NCBI RefSeq assembly: GCF_019801215.1 | Contig: NZ_JAHVJO010000002.1 | Location: 496,001-560,000 of the forward strand | Origin: Fictibacillus nanhaiensis | GTDB taxonomy: Bacteria; Bacillota; Bacilli; Bacillales; Fictibacillaceae | Length of the DNA: 64,000 bases | Reading direction: 5' to 3' | Shown: in pieces, positions 16,796-25,741 of the stretch | Numbering within the stretch: position 1 is the stretch's first letter | Layout of the letters: each line of letters starts with the position of its first letter | Made by a program: the position numbers and the translations under genes | Notes under the pieces: model-generated | Seen by the model: the letters and a program-made list of their open reading frames with translations, nothing else | Databases searched by the model: none | Told to the model about the DNA's origin: nothing

Positions 16796-17664
16796 TTTTG
16801 TCCCTCCTTACTTTGTTCAGAGGAGCTGGAATCTGGTAGTTTTGAAGCTTCGTTTCCATTGTTATCCTGTTTATCTTCCTCAGCAACTTCGTTTGTAGAG
16901 GGTGGATCGTCAGTTGTACTGCCTTTATCTTCAGACACTTTCTTATCCTTCTCAGTCTTCTTTTTGGCTTCTTCTTCAGCTTGCTTTTTCTTGGCTTCTT
17001 CTTCTTTTTTCTTTGCCTCTTGTTCAGCGTGCTTTTTCTTTGCTTCTTCTTCTGCAGCTTTTTTCTTCGCTTCTTCTGCTTGCTGCTTTTCTTGTTGAAT
17101 TTTTTGTTTTAATTCTTTTTCTGCTGTTTGAATATTTTTGTTCGCTTCTTTCATATCGTGGTGAATTTTTTTCAATTCGTTCTTTGCCATTTTTAATGCT
17201 TCTTCAATATATCTTCTAACTGTTTCGGATCCTTGAATCTTGTTCTTAAAATCGATTGTTTCTAAATCTAAATTTCGTTGTAAGATTTGAATAGAGGCTA
17301 TAGCCGCTTTTTCTATCTCTGACATTTGAACGGTCATTTTTTTAGCTGAACCAATGGCTGTTTCTATTTCTTTTACACTTTTATTTTCACTTTTTAGAAC
17401 TTCATTTATTTTTATAAGCTGTGTGGCCGATTCACTTGAGTTACCCTTAACCTTTTCTGCGAGTTCATTAGCATACTTAGGAAACATCCTTGCCGTTGAT
17501 ATGACTCCAGACGTCTTGGATTGATCTGAAAAAAAAGCATAAGTTGATGAAGTAAGTTGCGCTCCTCCATAAAGTATTAGAGTAAATAGGCCTATGATTA
17601 TGTATCTTTGTTTTTTTTGTTCTTTTTTAAGTTTCCTTATCTTTTCTGCCCGTTTAGCGAACAT
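16792..17664 (-). CDS. TapA-like matrix assembly protein candidate (DUF4047-like), coiled coil
   Basis: A 290-residue protein. A basic N-terminus and membrane helix (about 21-40) are followed by SSTYAFFSDQSK, the SipW-type cleavage context also seen in TasA. Then come a helical region and a long charged coiled coil of (E/K)AKKK repeats (about 190-242), and a Ser/Asp/Glu-rich tail. The N-terminal third resembles DUF4047 proteins of Bacillus as I remember them. Position first in the operon before sipW and tasA is that of tapA, but the sequence is not TapA, so it may be a functional substitute. Three SinR-type operators lie upstream. Confidence 0.8.
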   Translation of the reverse strand: MFAKRAEKIRKLKKEQKKQRYIIIGLFTLILYGGAQLTSSTYAFFSDQSKTSGVISTARMFPKYANELAEKVKGNSSESATQLIKINEVLKSENKSVKEIETAIGSAKKMTVQMSEIEKAAIASIQILQRNLDLETIDFKNKIQGSETVRRYIEEALKMAKNELKKIHHDMKEANKNIQTAEKELKQKIQQEKQQAEEAKKKAAEEEAKKKHAEQEAKKKEEEAKKKQAEEEAKKKTEKDKKVSEDKGSTTDDPPSTNEVAEEDKQDNNGNEASKLPDSSSSEQSKEGQK

Positions 17665-17703
17665 TTTTTCACCTTCCGTTCAATTAAACTATTTGATGAT
17701 TTT

Positions 17704-17719
17704 GTTCTTTTTAAAGAAC
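17704..17719. promoter_or_regulatory. SinR-type operator 1 of the tasA operon
   Basis: GTTCTTTTTAAAGAAC, an almost perfect inverted repeat of the SinR half-site, 40 bp before the DUF4047 start. Confidence 0.78.
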
Positions 17720-17780
17720 GTTATGTCGTTATTATAGAACCCTTTTTCTTGTTTACAAACCTTTATATAAGGTGATTTAC

Positions 17781-17796
17781 GTTCTTTTTAACGTAC
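17781..17796. promoter_or_regulatory. degenerate SinR-type operator 2
   Basis: GTTCTTTTTAACGTAC keeps one perfect half-site; the other has decayed. It lies between the two intact operators. Confidence 0.5.
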
Positions 17797-17863
17797 AAAA
17801 GGCCTAATTATCTAGTATTATCTTCCTTTTTCATATAATTTCGTTAATTTTAAAGAATTTGTT

Positions 17864-17879
17864 GTTCTTTTTAAAGAAC
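17864..17879. promoter_or_regulatory. SinR-type operator 3 of the tasA operon
   Basis: A second exact copy of GTTCTTTTTAAAGAAC, with an extra AAAGAA half-site at 17852. The 307-bp region 17665-17971 holds these sites and a terminator, and I see no gene in it. Confidence 0.75.
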
Positions 17880-17888
17880 TTTTAAAAC

Positions 17889-17930
17889 CATAAAAACTAC
17901 CTGTCCACTTCAAACTGGAAAGGTAGTTCA
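17889..17930 (-). terminator. Rho-independent terminator of the SGNH hydrolase gene
   Basis: AACTACCT (17895-17902) pairs with AGGTAGTT (17921-17928); T-rich on the minus strand. Confidence 0.75.
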
Positions 17931-17971
17931 CTTTTTCTGGAACTATTCTTATTTCATGTGTTTGTTATTGG

Positions 17972-18733
17972 TTATTTTCTTTCTAAATCATAATCCTTAA
18001 TGATGTCCATAATTAATTGAATCTTAATTTCTTTCCAAAACTGATTAGCCACTACTTTATAACCACTTAAACTTAGATGAATGTCTTGTGGGTTTGGAAG
18101 ATACTCTAAATAGTTATTGGCTATTTTTTCTTTCGTTCCAACGTAATGATCACCATTTGTTCCTGCTCTATATTCTATTTGATTATTTAACGCCGTTAAT
18201 AAAGGTTCTAGCTTGGCTTGCTCTTGTTGTGGATAATATGGGAAAGGATTATAATACCCCATAATGAAAACATCTACATCCGGATTCAATTGGTCAATTG
18301 TGCTAAGAATCGTTTGCAAGTTCATACTCACACTTGCTATGGCGTCCGGAGCGTGTATCGGATCTGTCTTAAGCTTAATCAAAAGATCAACGGCACCAAT
18401 ATCAATTGTTATATGACTTGCTTCACTTATTTCTTTTCTGACATTCTGATTATATAAGATATCATTTTTTAAATGAACGGACGTATAACCAGGCACCCCA
18501 AAATTATCATAATCAGCCACTTTATAGCTGGAGTGCTTAAACTTTTTTACAATGTAATCTGCATACCCCATATCCATTTGTCCAAATGGAGTCTGTCCAG
18601 CTGCAAGTGAATCTCCTAAGGCAACATAATGGATCTCCTTCTTGTTTTTTTGATCGGCTTCAGCTGACCCATTTAGTGGAAAAGCAAGCATTACCGCACC
18701 TGCAAAAAATAAACGTAAAGCACTTTTCTTCAT
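17972..18733 (-). CDS. Secreted SGNH/GDSL hydrolase
   Basis: A 253-residue secreted esterase/lipase-like protein. Signal peptide (about 1-25, ending GSAEA); block I GDSLAAG with the nucleophile Ser (about 42); block II Gly in NFGVPGYTS; block III Asn/Asp region (IDIGAVDLL); block V DIHLSLSGY with the catalytic Asp and His. Related enzymes in bacilli deacylate lipids or deacetylate polysaccharide. It is single-gene, next to matrix genes, but a matrix substrate is only inference. Confidence 0.85.
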   Translation of the reverse strand: MKKSALRLFFAGAVMLAFPLNGSAEADQKNKKEIHYVALGDSLAAGQTPFGQMDMGYADYIVKKFKHSSYKVADYDNFGVPGYTSVHLKNDILYNQNVRKEISEASHITIDIGAVDLLIKLKTDPIHAPDAIASVSMNLQTILSTIDQLNPDVDVFIMGYYNPFPYYPQQEQAKLEPLLTALNNQIEYRAGTNGDHYVGTKEKIANNYLEYLPNPQDIHLSLSGYKVVANQFWKEIKIQLIMDIIKDYDLERK

Positions 18734-18756
18734 CGATTTCTCCCCTTTAAAAATAA

Positions 18757-18787
18757 TATAGAGGAAACGTTTCCGCTTCCTCTATTT
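18757..18787 (-). terminator. hairpin between the secreted 353-aa gene and the SGNH gene
   Basis: TATAGAGGAA and TTCCTCTA pair around a core containing the palindrome GGAAACGTTTCC. In the minus direction it is followed by TATTATTTTT. It probably terminates the upstream gene; the inner palindrome loosely resembles a CcpA cre site. Confidence 0.55.
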
Positions 18788-18810
18788 ATATAACGTATTC
18801 TGAAAGTTTA

Positions 18811-19872
18811 TTAGTTGGAGATGCCAAGCAAAAACAGATCAACAAACTCTTTACCTGATGTAAGCGTTTTATTTAATGGGCCGATTATACCTTTTGTTGA
18901 CTTGACATAGGCGTTCTCTAAGCGGAAGCCATCTTTGACCATGCCGATAGTGTGTATGTCTTCTACATTTCCAGACACGTCAATACTTCTGAACTGAAGC
19001 TGCTGGCTGTTATTAATAGTAATAACATCCTGATACTGAATCCAGTCGCCGCCATTAATACGATACTCCGTTTTGGCTACCCCAGAGATATCATCTGTTG
19101 CTGCTAAACTAATTTTAAAATTATTTTTAACCATGGACATGGTAGCGAACGTTTCAGGAGCTGTTTGATCTGTACTGTATCGAATCTGCGCTATTGCAAA
19201 TCCCCAAGTATTCGTATTAACAGGTCGAATCGTTACACGATCAAACGGTGCACCCATCGTTTTTGCTCCAAAAACTTTTATATCACCCGTAAAGCTTCCT
19301 GGATAACTAGTAGTAACGTTTTGTTTTAAACTTCCTACAAGGGTGCTTCCTGAATAATAATCAACGTTCATACTAAAGGTTCCATACAAATTTGGAGACA
19401 ATTCAAAACCGAATGTAGTGGCAGGTTGTGACAAATTCAATGTCAATTCATTGTTAAGTGAAAAAAGTACGTCAGGTGTATTTGATTCAACATGAGGTGC
19501 CCAATCTGCATACCATCCATTTGGAACAATGCGTTTATCCATTGTTGAACTAAATGAAACTGTTTGCTTACCATCTGTTATAGAATCATAAAACTCATAA
19601 TTAGTGAGATTTGAAAGATCTATTTTACTTGTAGAACTCGTGTATTCTGATGTAGGTGTAGTAATCGGAGTAATATTTCCGTTCACCTCTAAGCTGGTTG
19701 TGTTTAATCCTCTGATCTTAAAAGAAGGTTGCTGGTCAACAGTTGAATTTGAAGGTTTGCTTGCGCTAGTTGCCGCAGAAGGTGGGGTCGAGTCAGTTGA
19801 AGCAAAAGCTGTTGTCGGAATCAAAATCAGACTCGATAAGACCCCCGTAAGTAATAGTTTGTTAATTTTCAC
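18811..19872 (-). CDS. Secreted protein with OmpL47/Ig-like repeat, unknown function
   Basis: A 353-residue protein with a signal peptide (about 1-24, FASTDS) and a Ser/Thr/Pro-rich linker to about residue 75. A beta-rich domain follows (YEFYDSITDGKQTVSFSSTMDKRIVPNGWYADWAPHVE; FGFELSPNLYGTFSMNVDYYSGSTLVG), resembling PEP-CTERM-type extracellular beta sandwiches. Next is one OmpL47-like unit (ATDDISGVAKTEYRINGGDWIQYQDVI...RSIDVSGNVE). No anchor motif is seen. Likely an extracellular adhesin or matrix protein; the exact role is unknown. Confidence 0.75.
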   Translation of the reverse strand: MKINKLLLTGVLSSLILIPTTAFASTDSTPPSAATSASKPSNSTVDQQPSFKIRGLNTTSLEVNGNITPITTPTSEYTSSTSKIDLSNLTNYEFYDSITDGKQTVSFSSTMDKRIVPNGWYADWAPHVESNTPDVLFSLNNELTLNLSQPATTFGFELSPNLYGTFSMNVDYYSGSTLVGSLKQNVTTSYPGSFTGDIKVFGAKTMGAPFDRVTIRPVNTNTWGFAIAQIRYSTDQTAPETFATMSMVKNNFKISLAATDDISGVAKTEYRINGGDWIQYQDVITINNSQQLQFRSIDVSGNVEDIHTIGMVKDGFRLENAYVKSTKGIIGPLNKTLTSGKEFVDLFLLGISN

Positions 19873-20018
19873 TATACCATCCCCTTTAAAAGATTTTTGT
19901 TACCAACTATATTGTATCACACTTGTTCTTAATTTAGACCGTTTAATCCTTTATATTGAACATAATGATAAATATCCCTTAAAAATAAATTTACAAATGG
20001 TCCCTCTTAACATATGAT

Positions 20019-20055
20019 ATTCTTAATAAAGAACAACTTGTTCTTTATAAATGAA
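20019..20055. promoter_or_regulatory. tandem SinR-type operators before the leader ORF and InhA protease
   Basis: ATTCTTAATAAAGAAC (20019-20034) differs from the 16-bp operator at 12411 only in its first base. It is followed after 5 bp by a GTTCTTT half-site (20040-20046). Confidence 0.65.
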
Positions 20056-20072
20056 TACATACGGAGGGATTC

Positions 20073-20138
20073 ATGGAAAGAGTGAACAAAGGCAACTATC
20101 ATTTATTGGACAAGACCATTTTATTAAAATTAATTTAA
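20073..20138 (+). CDS. 21-residue leader peptide upstream of the InhA-type protease
   Basis: ATG 20073 follows a strong ACGGAGGG and opens 22 codons to TAA at 20136-20138, 16 bp before the protease start, which has its own GGAGGAG. The peptide begins [12 protein letters not shown] and ends TILLKLI. The ribosome site, spacing and tight packing suggest it is translated. It could be a coupling or attenuation leader or a small signalling peptide. I know no homologue. Confidence 0.5.
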   Translation: MERVNKGNYHLLDKTILLKLI

Positions 20139-20154
20139 TAATGGAGGAGAAACA

Positions 20155-22581
20155 ATGGGAAAATGGGGCAAGAAATTAAGTACTTCAATTCTACTAACGA
20201 GTCTTTCTATGAGTCTATTAGTGCCATCTGCCTTGTCACAGGGTGAAGTTTCAAGGTTAGAAAATCATTCTAGGGATTCTATCATTCTAGAGTCAGCTCC
20301 ACTTGATTTACATATCGTGGATCAGGACCGATTAGCGAAAGCTTTGAAAACACGAGGTGTCATCCCTAAAAATGCCTCCCAAACAGAAACAGCGAAAGCC
20401 GTAAAAAAGTACATTGACCTTAAGAGTAAGAAAGGTATGACTACTACTTCTTCTTCGGCTAAAGTAAATAAGAATGCACAAGACATGTCAAAAAAATCAA
20501 AAGATTTCTTAACGAAACAAAAAGAAAAGTTAACTTACAAACTTAACAAAAACAACAATATGAAGTCTGGTAAAGGTAACGGTGTTATGAAAGTAAGTCC
20601 TGCTAAACCTGTAAAATATAAAGGAGAAGTTCGGAATGATAAAGTACTGGTTATCTTAGCCGAATTCTCCGACTTTAAGCATAACAATATCGATCAAGAA
20701 GCAGGCTATATGTACTCAAACGACTTTAGCCGGGAGCATTACGAAAAAATGTTGTTCGGAGAAAAAGATTTTGAGTTATTCGATGGGTCAAAGGTAAAAA
20801 CGTTCAAACAGTACTTTGAAGAACAATCTGGTGGCAGTTACACGGTAGATGGATATGTCACCAATTGGCTCTCTGTTCCAGGAACAGCTAAAGAATATGG
20901 TGATGATAATCCTGCTGGAGGTCATGACAACTTAAGCCCAAAAGGACCCCGTAATTTTGTAGCAGACGCATTAAAAGCCGCTGCAAAAGAGGTTAATTTA
21001 GCTGATTTTGATGAACTTGATATTTATGATCTCGATAATGACGGCAACATAAACGAACCAGATGGATTAGTCGATCACTTAATGGTAATCCATGCAGGTG
21101 TTGGGCAAGAAGCGGGTGGAGGAAGATTGGGTAATGACGCGATCTGGTCTCATCGCTGGACATTAGGTGGTGTTTATCCTGTTCCTGGATCAGTTGGTCC
21201 CTGGAACGGAATGATGGGTGCTTATGATTATACAATTGAACCTGAAGATGGAGCAGTTGGCGTCTTCGCTCATGAATTTGGTCATGATTTAGGACTTCCT
21301 GATGAGTATGACACGCAATACACAGGAGACGGAGAACCAGTTGCTTCATGGTCAATTATGAGTGGCGGTAGCTGGAATGGTAAAATAGCTGGAACTGAGC
21401 CAACAAGCTTTTCTCCGCAAAATAAAGAATACTTCCAGAAAGTAATGGGCGGAAACTGGGCAAATATTACCGAGATCGATCTAAAAGATATTAATCGTAC
21501 CGGCAAAATGATTCAAATTGACCAGTCGGTTACGAAGTCAAAGAACGCCGGTATTGTAAAAGTAAACTTGCCAAAGAAAAGCGTACCAAGTAAGTTCCAA
21601 CCTGAAAATGGAAATCTGTTCTACTGGAGTACAAAAGGTGACAACATTCACACGACGATGACATCCCCAGAATTCGATCTTACTGGGGTTACAGATGCCA
21701 CATTTACTTTTAGAGCAAACTATGAAATTGAAAACGGCTGTGATTGTGATTATCTAACCGTAACAGCCAAAACTTCAGACGGCGAGAAAAAAGTAATCGA
21801 AGTTTTAGGCGGAAATGCTACAAACGCCGAAGTAGATAAATATACCACTAACGGAAAGTGGGTAGATAAATCCTATAACCTTAGTGAATTTGCAGGTAAG
21901 AAAGTTGTGTTAGAATTTGATTACTTAACGGATGGTGGTCTGGCACCAGAAGGATTTGCCCTTGATAACGCAACATTAACAACAGATGGACAAGTAGTCT
22001 TTTCTGATGATTCTGAAGGCGAACCTAAATTTACGTTAAACAAATTTGAAACATTTAACGGAATATCATTCGCAGATCATTATTACTATATCGAATGGAG
22101 AAATACAAAAGGTTCTGACTCAGCTCTTCATTCGAGTCGAGGGGTAAAGTACAATACGGGAATGCTCGTATGGTATGGAGATGACAGCTTTACCGACAAC
22201 TGGGTTGGAATTCATCCTGGCGAAGGATTTATCGGTGTAGTAGATTCTCATCCAAAAGCCATTGTAGGAATGAAAGACGGAAAACCAACCGTTGAAAACT
22301 CTACTCGTTATCAAATTGCTGATGCCGCTTTCTCTTATGATCAAACACCAAGTTGGTACATTAATTCACCTAGCCGGGGAATCTTTGATTATAAAGCTCA
22401 AAAAGGTGTTCCTGGATTTAGCGATGCTCTGACTTACATTGATAATACTGATTACAATGGAAGTGCTGAAGACGGAGTAATCAATGACGCAGGTAAGAAG
22501 CTTCCTAAATATGGTCTTAAGTTCTTAATCCTAGGAGAAGCAAAAGATAATTCTGCTGGTGTAGTGTGGATTGGTAAATAA
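20155..22581 (+). CDS. inhA: Immune inhibitor A family M6 metalloprotease
   Basis: An 808-residue secreted zinc protease: signal peptide (about 1-29), propeptide with charged helices (to about 155), then the M6 catalytic domain starting [15 protein letters not shown]. The zinc motif is [15 protein letters not shown] (first His about residue 373). A calcium-binding-like [13 protein letters not shown] precedes it, and MAM/beta-sandwich regions ([11 protein letters not shown]) follow. InhA-type proteases degrade host antimicrobial peptides, matrix and surface proteins. Here SinR-type operators and a leader ORF precede it, so its expression is probably tied to the biofilm switch. Confidence 0.93.
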   Translation: MGKWGKKLSTSILLTSLSMSLLVPSALSQGEVSRLENHSRDSIILESAPLDLHIVDQDRLAKALKTRGVIPKNASQTETAKAVKKYIDLKSKKGMTTTSSSAKVNKNAQDMSKKSKDFLTKQKEKLTYKLNKNNNMKSGKGNGVMKVSPAKPVKYKGEVRNDKVLVILAEFSDFKHNNIDQEAGYMYSNDFSREHYEKMLFGEKDFELFDGSKVKTFKQYFEEQSGGSYTVDGYVTNWLSVPGTAKEYGDDNPAGGHDNLSPKGPRNFVADALKAAAKEVNLADFDELDIYDLDNDGNINEPDGLVDHLMVIHAGVGQEAGGGRLGNDAIWSHRWTLGGVYPVPGSVGPWNGMMGAYDYTIEPEDGAVGVFAHEFGHDLGLPDEYDTQYTGDGEPVASWSIMSGGSWNGKIAGTEPTSFSPQNKEYFQKVMGGNWANITEIDLKDINRTGKMIQIDQSVTKSKNAGIVKVNLPKKSVPSKFQPENGNLFYWSTKGDNIHTTMTSPEFDLTGVTDATFTFRANYEIENGCDCDYLTVTAKTSDGEKKVIEVLGGNATNAEVDKYTTNGKWVDKSYNLSEFAGKKVVLEFDYLTDGGLAPEGFALDNATLTTDGQVVFSDDSEGEPKFTLNKFETFNGISFADHYYYIEWRNTKGSDSALHSSRGVKYNTGMLVWYGDDSFTDNWVGIHPGEGFIGVVDSHPKAIVGMKDGKPTVENSTRYQIADAAFSYDQTPSWYINSPSRGIFDYKAQKGVPGFSDALTYIDNTDYNGSAEDGVINDAGKKLPKYGLKFLILGEAKDNSAGVVWIGK

Positions 22582-22595
22582 AGACTGATATAGTA

Positions 22596-22629
22596 AAGAC
22601 CTTAGCTCTTTGAGTTAAGGTCTTTTCCT
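22596..22629 (+). terminator. Rho-independent terminator after inhA
   Basis: AAGACCTTA and TTAAGGTCTT pair around a 10-nt loop, followed by TTCC. Confidence 0.8.
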
Positions 22630-22680
22630 CGTGGTTGAAGACAAAATCGTTTTTACGAAGGTACTTATTTAAATTTCAAT

Positions 22681-22707
22681 TGAAACTCATTACATATTTG
22701 TTTCGTC
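22681..22707 (+). promoter_or_regulatory. ECF-type autoregulatory promoter
   Basis: TGAAAC (22681-22686), 17 bp, then CGTC (22704-22707): the SigW/SigX/SigV-like TGAAAC-N16-CGT layout, 34 bp before the sigma gene it would drive. Confidence 0.65.
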
Positions 22708-22740
22708 TTACCAATAGAACAGCAAAGGAGGTCGTGCATA

Positions 22741-23298
22741 TTGGAGAAAGAGAATTCGACTGCTGAATTTGATTTGCAAACACTCAGTCGTGAGGAAGTT
22801 CTTATTCGTTTAATGAAACAATACGGTGAAGAAATTAAACGTCTTGTGTTCTCTTTTATAAAAAATTGGCCACAGACTGAAGATGTAACTCAAGATGTTT
22901 TTATAACACTTTACACAAAACTGGATACATTTCGAGGAGACTCTGCCATACGCAGCTGGATTTACTCAATTGCTATTAACAAATCCAAAGATTATTTAAA
23001 AAGCTGGAACTACCGAAAGATGCTGCTGACCGATAAATTAAAAGGTGAATCCAGCAGTGAAAAAGATGCCCTTGAATTCCATGTCATTTCTAGTTCCGAG
23101 GATCAGTTACTTTATCAAGCTGTTTTACACTTACCTTTAAAGTATCGGGAAGTCATTCTATTACATTACTATAAGGAATTCTCCGTTCGTGAAACGAGTG
23201 AATTTTTATCATTAAAAGAAGCTACAGTCAAAACCCGGTTAAGTCGTGCAAGAAAACTGCTTCATGATAGGTACATTGAGCTTGGAGGTGAAAGATAA
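22741..23298 (+). CDS. ECF sigma factor
   Basis: A 185-residue sigma factor with region 2 (YGEEIKRLVFSFIKNWPQTEDVTQDVFITLYTKLDTFRGDSAIRSWIYSIAINKSKDYL, about 25-80) and region 4 (LPLKYREVILLHYYKEFSVRETSEFLSLKEATVKTRLSRARKLL, about 130-173). The start is TTG 22741 behind AAAGGAGG. Its last base is the first of the next gene (TAATG), a classic sigma/anti-sigma pair. The upstream TGAAAC/CGTC promoter implies positive autoregulation. The inducing stress is unknown. Confidence 0.92.
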   Translation: MEKENSTAEFDLQTLSREEVLIRLMKQYGEEIKRLVFSFIKNWPQTEDVTQDVFITLYTKLDTFRGDSAIRSWIYSIAINKSKDYLKSWNYRKMLLTDKLKGESSSEKDALEFHVISSSEDQLLYQAVLHLPLKYREVILLHYYKEFSVRETSEFLSLKEATVKTRLSRARKLLHDRYIELGGER

Positions 23299-24578
23299 TG
23301 GAAGAAAAATTAAAAAAACTGAATTATACCCTGAATAAAGAAATCTCCAAAACGAAAGTCTTTACAGAAAAGGATGAACATCACATTCTTTCTGAAATTA
23401 ATCGGCTTTCAAAACCTAAAGTGCGACAGAAAAAACCGTTGTCACTTCTACCAAGATTATTAACAGCAGCACTCTTTTTAGGAATACTCTTTTCATCCTA
23501 CGTCTTCTTTGATCAGGAATTAGCTTCTGATCAAAATGTTCAAACCAAAAAGGAAACGCCTGTATATTCTCTAAAAGTTTCTGGACAAGGATCCGTGCTT
23601 TATACAGATGTAGATCAAAAGCAATTAGTCGTTAAATTCCTTATTACAAACAAAACAACATCTACCATTAAGAAGCCATTAACATATCGTATTACTTTCA
23701 TGAACGATAAATTAGTCAACGCTGTTGGCACTAAATCAGTCATGATTCAACCAGAAAACTTCTCTCCATTAGGACCGGAGAAAAGTGAGGGTATTTCAAA
23801 ACAGTTTGTTCTTAATGCTGAGGTGACAAAAGAGGATTTATATCATGCTGTATACGTTGAAACCATTAATGATGATAAGACACTGCATTCATTTGTAATC
23901 AATCAAGTTGATTATGCTGTGGCTGAAATGAAAGATGAACTGGCAGAAAATAAGAAAGAGCCTAGTCAGGAAAAACCAAAAGAGATTTCAGAAGGAGAAG
24001 CGAAACAAATCTTTAATAAAAATTTAGCGGACATTAAGAGAACTCTTATTGAATCCGGAAAAAAGAATAATTGGAACTACGAGAATCCTGCAACATATGA
24101 AGTAGCAGGTCCAGATTTCGAACCGTATGTAACTCAAAATTTCTCAGAAACCGTGTTAACGAAATTACTACCAGATTACTATTGCGATTGTGATAATGGT
24201 CTTCTCCCCATGATAAATCAAGAGGTACGCTTTAAAGCAATTTCTATGAAAGAAGATACTATTCAAGTTTCTGGAATTCAACCAGCAACAGATATGACGA
24301 ATATAGGATATAAGTGGACATTTAATTTAGTGAAAGAAGATGACAAGTGGAAAATGGACCATTGGCAAAAATCATCACTTGATGGTATAGATCTTAAATT
24401 ATCAAAAGATGAAGCTGCCAAACTCTTAACAGCAGAGTCACAGACTCTAACCTTTTATAAGGAAATCGAATTAGAAAATAGTACGAAAGCTTATGTCTTT
24501 GGGGTTAAAGCTGAAGACTTTGAGACAACGCTGGCAATCAGTTCAAAAGATACAACGTTAGTGTATGATTATGAATAG
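23298..24578 (+). CDS. Probable membrane-bound anti-sigma factor
   Basis: A 426-residue protein whose N-terminal about 50 residues are cytosolic and basic, then one membrane helix (about 53-70) and a large extracellular part. Residues 88-215 look like an immunoglobulin/DUF4179-like domain (YSLKVSGQGSVLYTDVDQKQLVVKFLITNKTT). The rest has an NTF2-like region (YYCDCDNGLLPMINQEVRFKAISMKEDTIQVSGIQP). Overlap with the ECF gene supports an anti-sigma role. It lacks the HxxxCxxC zinc motif, so it would be of the SigX/SigV-partner kind. The sensed signal is presumably outside the cell. Confidence 0.75.
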   Translation: MEEKLKKLNYTLNKEISKTKVFTEKDEHHILSEINRLSKPKVRQKKPLSLLPRLLTAALFLGILFSSYVFFDQELASDQNVQTKKETPVYSLKVSGQGSVLYTDVDQKQLVVKFLITNKTTSTIKKPLTYRITFMNDKLVNAVGTKSVMIQPENFSPLGPEKSEGISKQFVLNAEVTKEDLYHAVYVETINDDKTLHSFVINQVDYAVAEMKDELAENKKEPSQEKPKEISEGEAKQIFNKNLADIKRTLIESGKKNNWNYENPATYEVAGPDFEPYVTQNFSETVLTKLLPDYYCDCDNGLLPMINQEVRFKAISMKEDTIQVSGIQPATDMTNIGYKWTFNLVKEDDKWKMDHWQKSSLDGIDLKLSKDEAAKLLTAESQTLTFYKEIELENSTKAYVFGVKAEDFETTLAISSKDTTLVYDYE

Positions 24579-24728
24579 AAAGTAACGTAGAGGATCACTC
24601 TTGAGTTATTACAGATGGCAGAGAAGTGTTGGTAGATTTTTTTTAAAGAATTTATCATAGTCTTTTCTTTACAGTTATTTTTTTCCATATTATAGTTTAG
24701 GTATAATGGATAATAAGGAGAGCGGTCA

Positions 24729-24935
24729 ATGTATATCCTCCCGAGTGGCAGTTCGATTCATAGTGATTACGACTTTAATAATCACCGTTATCTGATGGTA
24801 GAGATAGAAGTGGTTTGCGTTAAAGAAAAATTGACCGTTTACTCAGGCTATATTGAAGATTTTAATGAAAAACTTGTCGTTGTAAATGGAAAGGCGTTTA
24901 TTCGTAATCATTATTTGTTTGTTTCAAAGTCATGA
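24729..24935 (+). CDS. Hypothetical 68-residue protein
   Basis: A small single-domain protein, mostly beta by pattern (YLMVEIEVVCVKEKLTVYSGYIEDFNEKLVVVNGKAF). TAAGGAGAG lies 8 bases before ATG 24729, and a strong terminator follows. I do not recognise it; the layout recalls small SH3-like or PRC-barrel-like proteins, but that is weak. Confidence 0.6.
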   Translation: MYILPSGSSIHSDYDFNNHRYLMVEIEVVCVKEKLTVYSGYIEDFNEKLVVVNGKAFIRNHYLFVSKS

Positions 24936-24940
24936 ATGTA

Positions 24941-24970
24941 GAAAAGGCAGCGAATAGCTGCCTTTTCTTA
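24941..24970 (+). terminator. Rho-independent terminator
   Basis: GAAAAGGCAGC and GCTGCCTTTTC form an 11-bp perfect stem. Confidence 0.88.
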
Positions 24971-24987
24971 TTGGAACAATCCATTCG

Positions 24988-25263
24988 TTACATACCGCTA
25001 GAGCTTGCGCCAACGACAACCAAGAACCAAAAGCCAAATTTATAAACAAAGGCAGCAACTCCTAATATAAGTCCCGTATAACTCATCCCTTTGCTTTGTC
25101 CTTTTTTGATGCCAACTGCTCCAAAAACAATGGCGAGAATCCAAGCTGGAAGCATAAACCACCCTAAAAATGGTACCAGACCCAGAACGAGACCAACAAT
25201 ACCAAGTACTAAAGAAGATACAGCCATACCATTACTTCGGGATACTTCCTGTTGCAATTCCAT
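24988..25263 (-). CDS. DUF4190-type small membrane protein
   Basis: A 91-residue protein from ATG 25263 with two or three membrane helices. GMAVSSLVLGIVGLVLGLVPFLGWFMLPAWILAIVFGAVGIKKGQSKGMSYTGLILGVA is typical of DUF4190 (a 'SL.LGI' helix, then 'GI.LG' after a charged turn). The ATG at 25272 is too close to AAGGGATG to be the likely start. Function unknown. Confidence 0.75.
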   Translation of the reverse strand: MELQQEVSRSNGMAVSSLVLGIVGLVLGLVPFLGWFMLPAWILAIVFGAVGIKKGQSKGMSYTGLILGVAAFVYKFGFWFLVVVGASSSGM

Positions 25264-25443
25264 ACACATCATCCCTTCTTGTTAAAATATGTAAACGGTT
25301 TATTTATATGTTGCATCAGTCTTTCTGTAGAACCATTTTATCAAGATAGACTTTTCCAATTACCTGCCAGGGAATAAATTGTTTTTTAGGAACCTTTTTT
25401 TAGCTGTGCCGTATTACATAAAAACGGGCAAAAGGAGATAAAC

Positions 25444-25719
25444 ATGTCAGATTTATTATTTTTGTTTGATCAATATCTTTTTATCTTTACTCTTCTTAGC
25501 CTTTTAATTCTGTTTTACCATGTACCTTCTATACTAAAATATATTAACCACAAGACTTTATCTCATGAACAATTCTCAAATAGTCTAACTACAAATTTAA
25601 TTATTCAACTGTCCGAACTCATACCAGATGGAAAAAGAGTCATTTTCACTTTTCATAGAATGAAAGTTAAATGTACGTCAAATAAAGATTTGGAGGATTG
25701 CGGTCACCTTCTCTACTAA
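25444..25719 (+). CDS. Hypothetical 91-residue membrane protein upstream of the YidC paralogue
   Basis: One N-terminal hydrophobic helix (about 3-30, LLFLFDQYLFIFTLLSLLILF) followed by a basic soluble part. AAAAGGAGA precedes ATG 25444 and the next gene starts 22 bp later, so the two are probably co-transcribed. No family recognised. It could be a partner of the short YidC protein. Confidence 0.6.
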   Translation: MSDLLFLFDQYLFIFTLLSLLILFYHVPSILKYINHKTLSHEQFSNSLTTNLIIQLSELIPDGKRVIFTFHRMKVKCTSNKDLEDCGHLLY

Positions 25720-25741
25720 GAAATAAAGAGGAGGAGACGAA

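Noticed and set aside
16930-17100. Repeats in the DUF4047 gene as a CRISPR or minisatellite
   Set aside because: The repetition is codon-level Lys/Glu/Ala coiled coil within one open frame; units are irregular and there are no spacers.
20993-21355. Long antisense frame inside inhA
   Set aside because: Shadow of the protease frame, with low-complexity His/Leu composition and no ribosome site.
21733-24200. Shared CDCD motif in InhA and the anti-sigma protein
   Set aside because: Four residues in different contexts; most likely chance.
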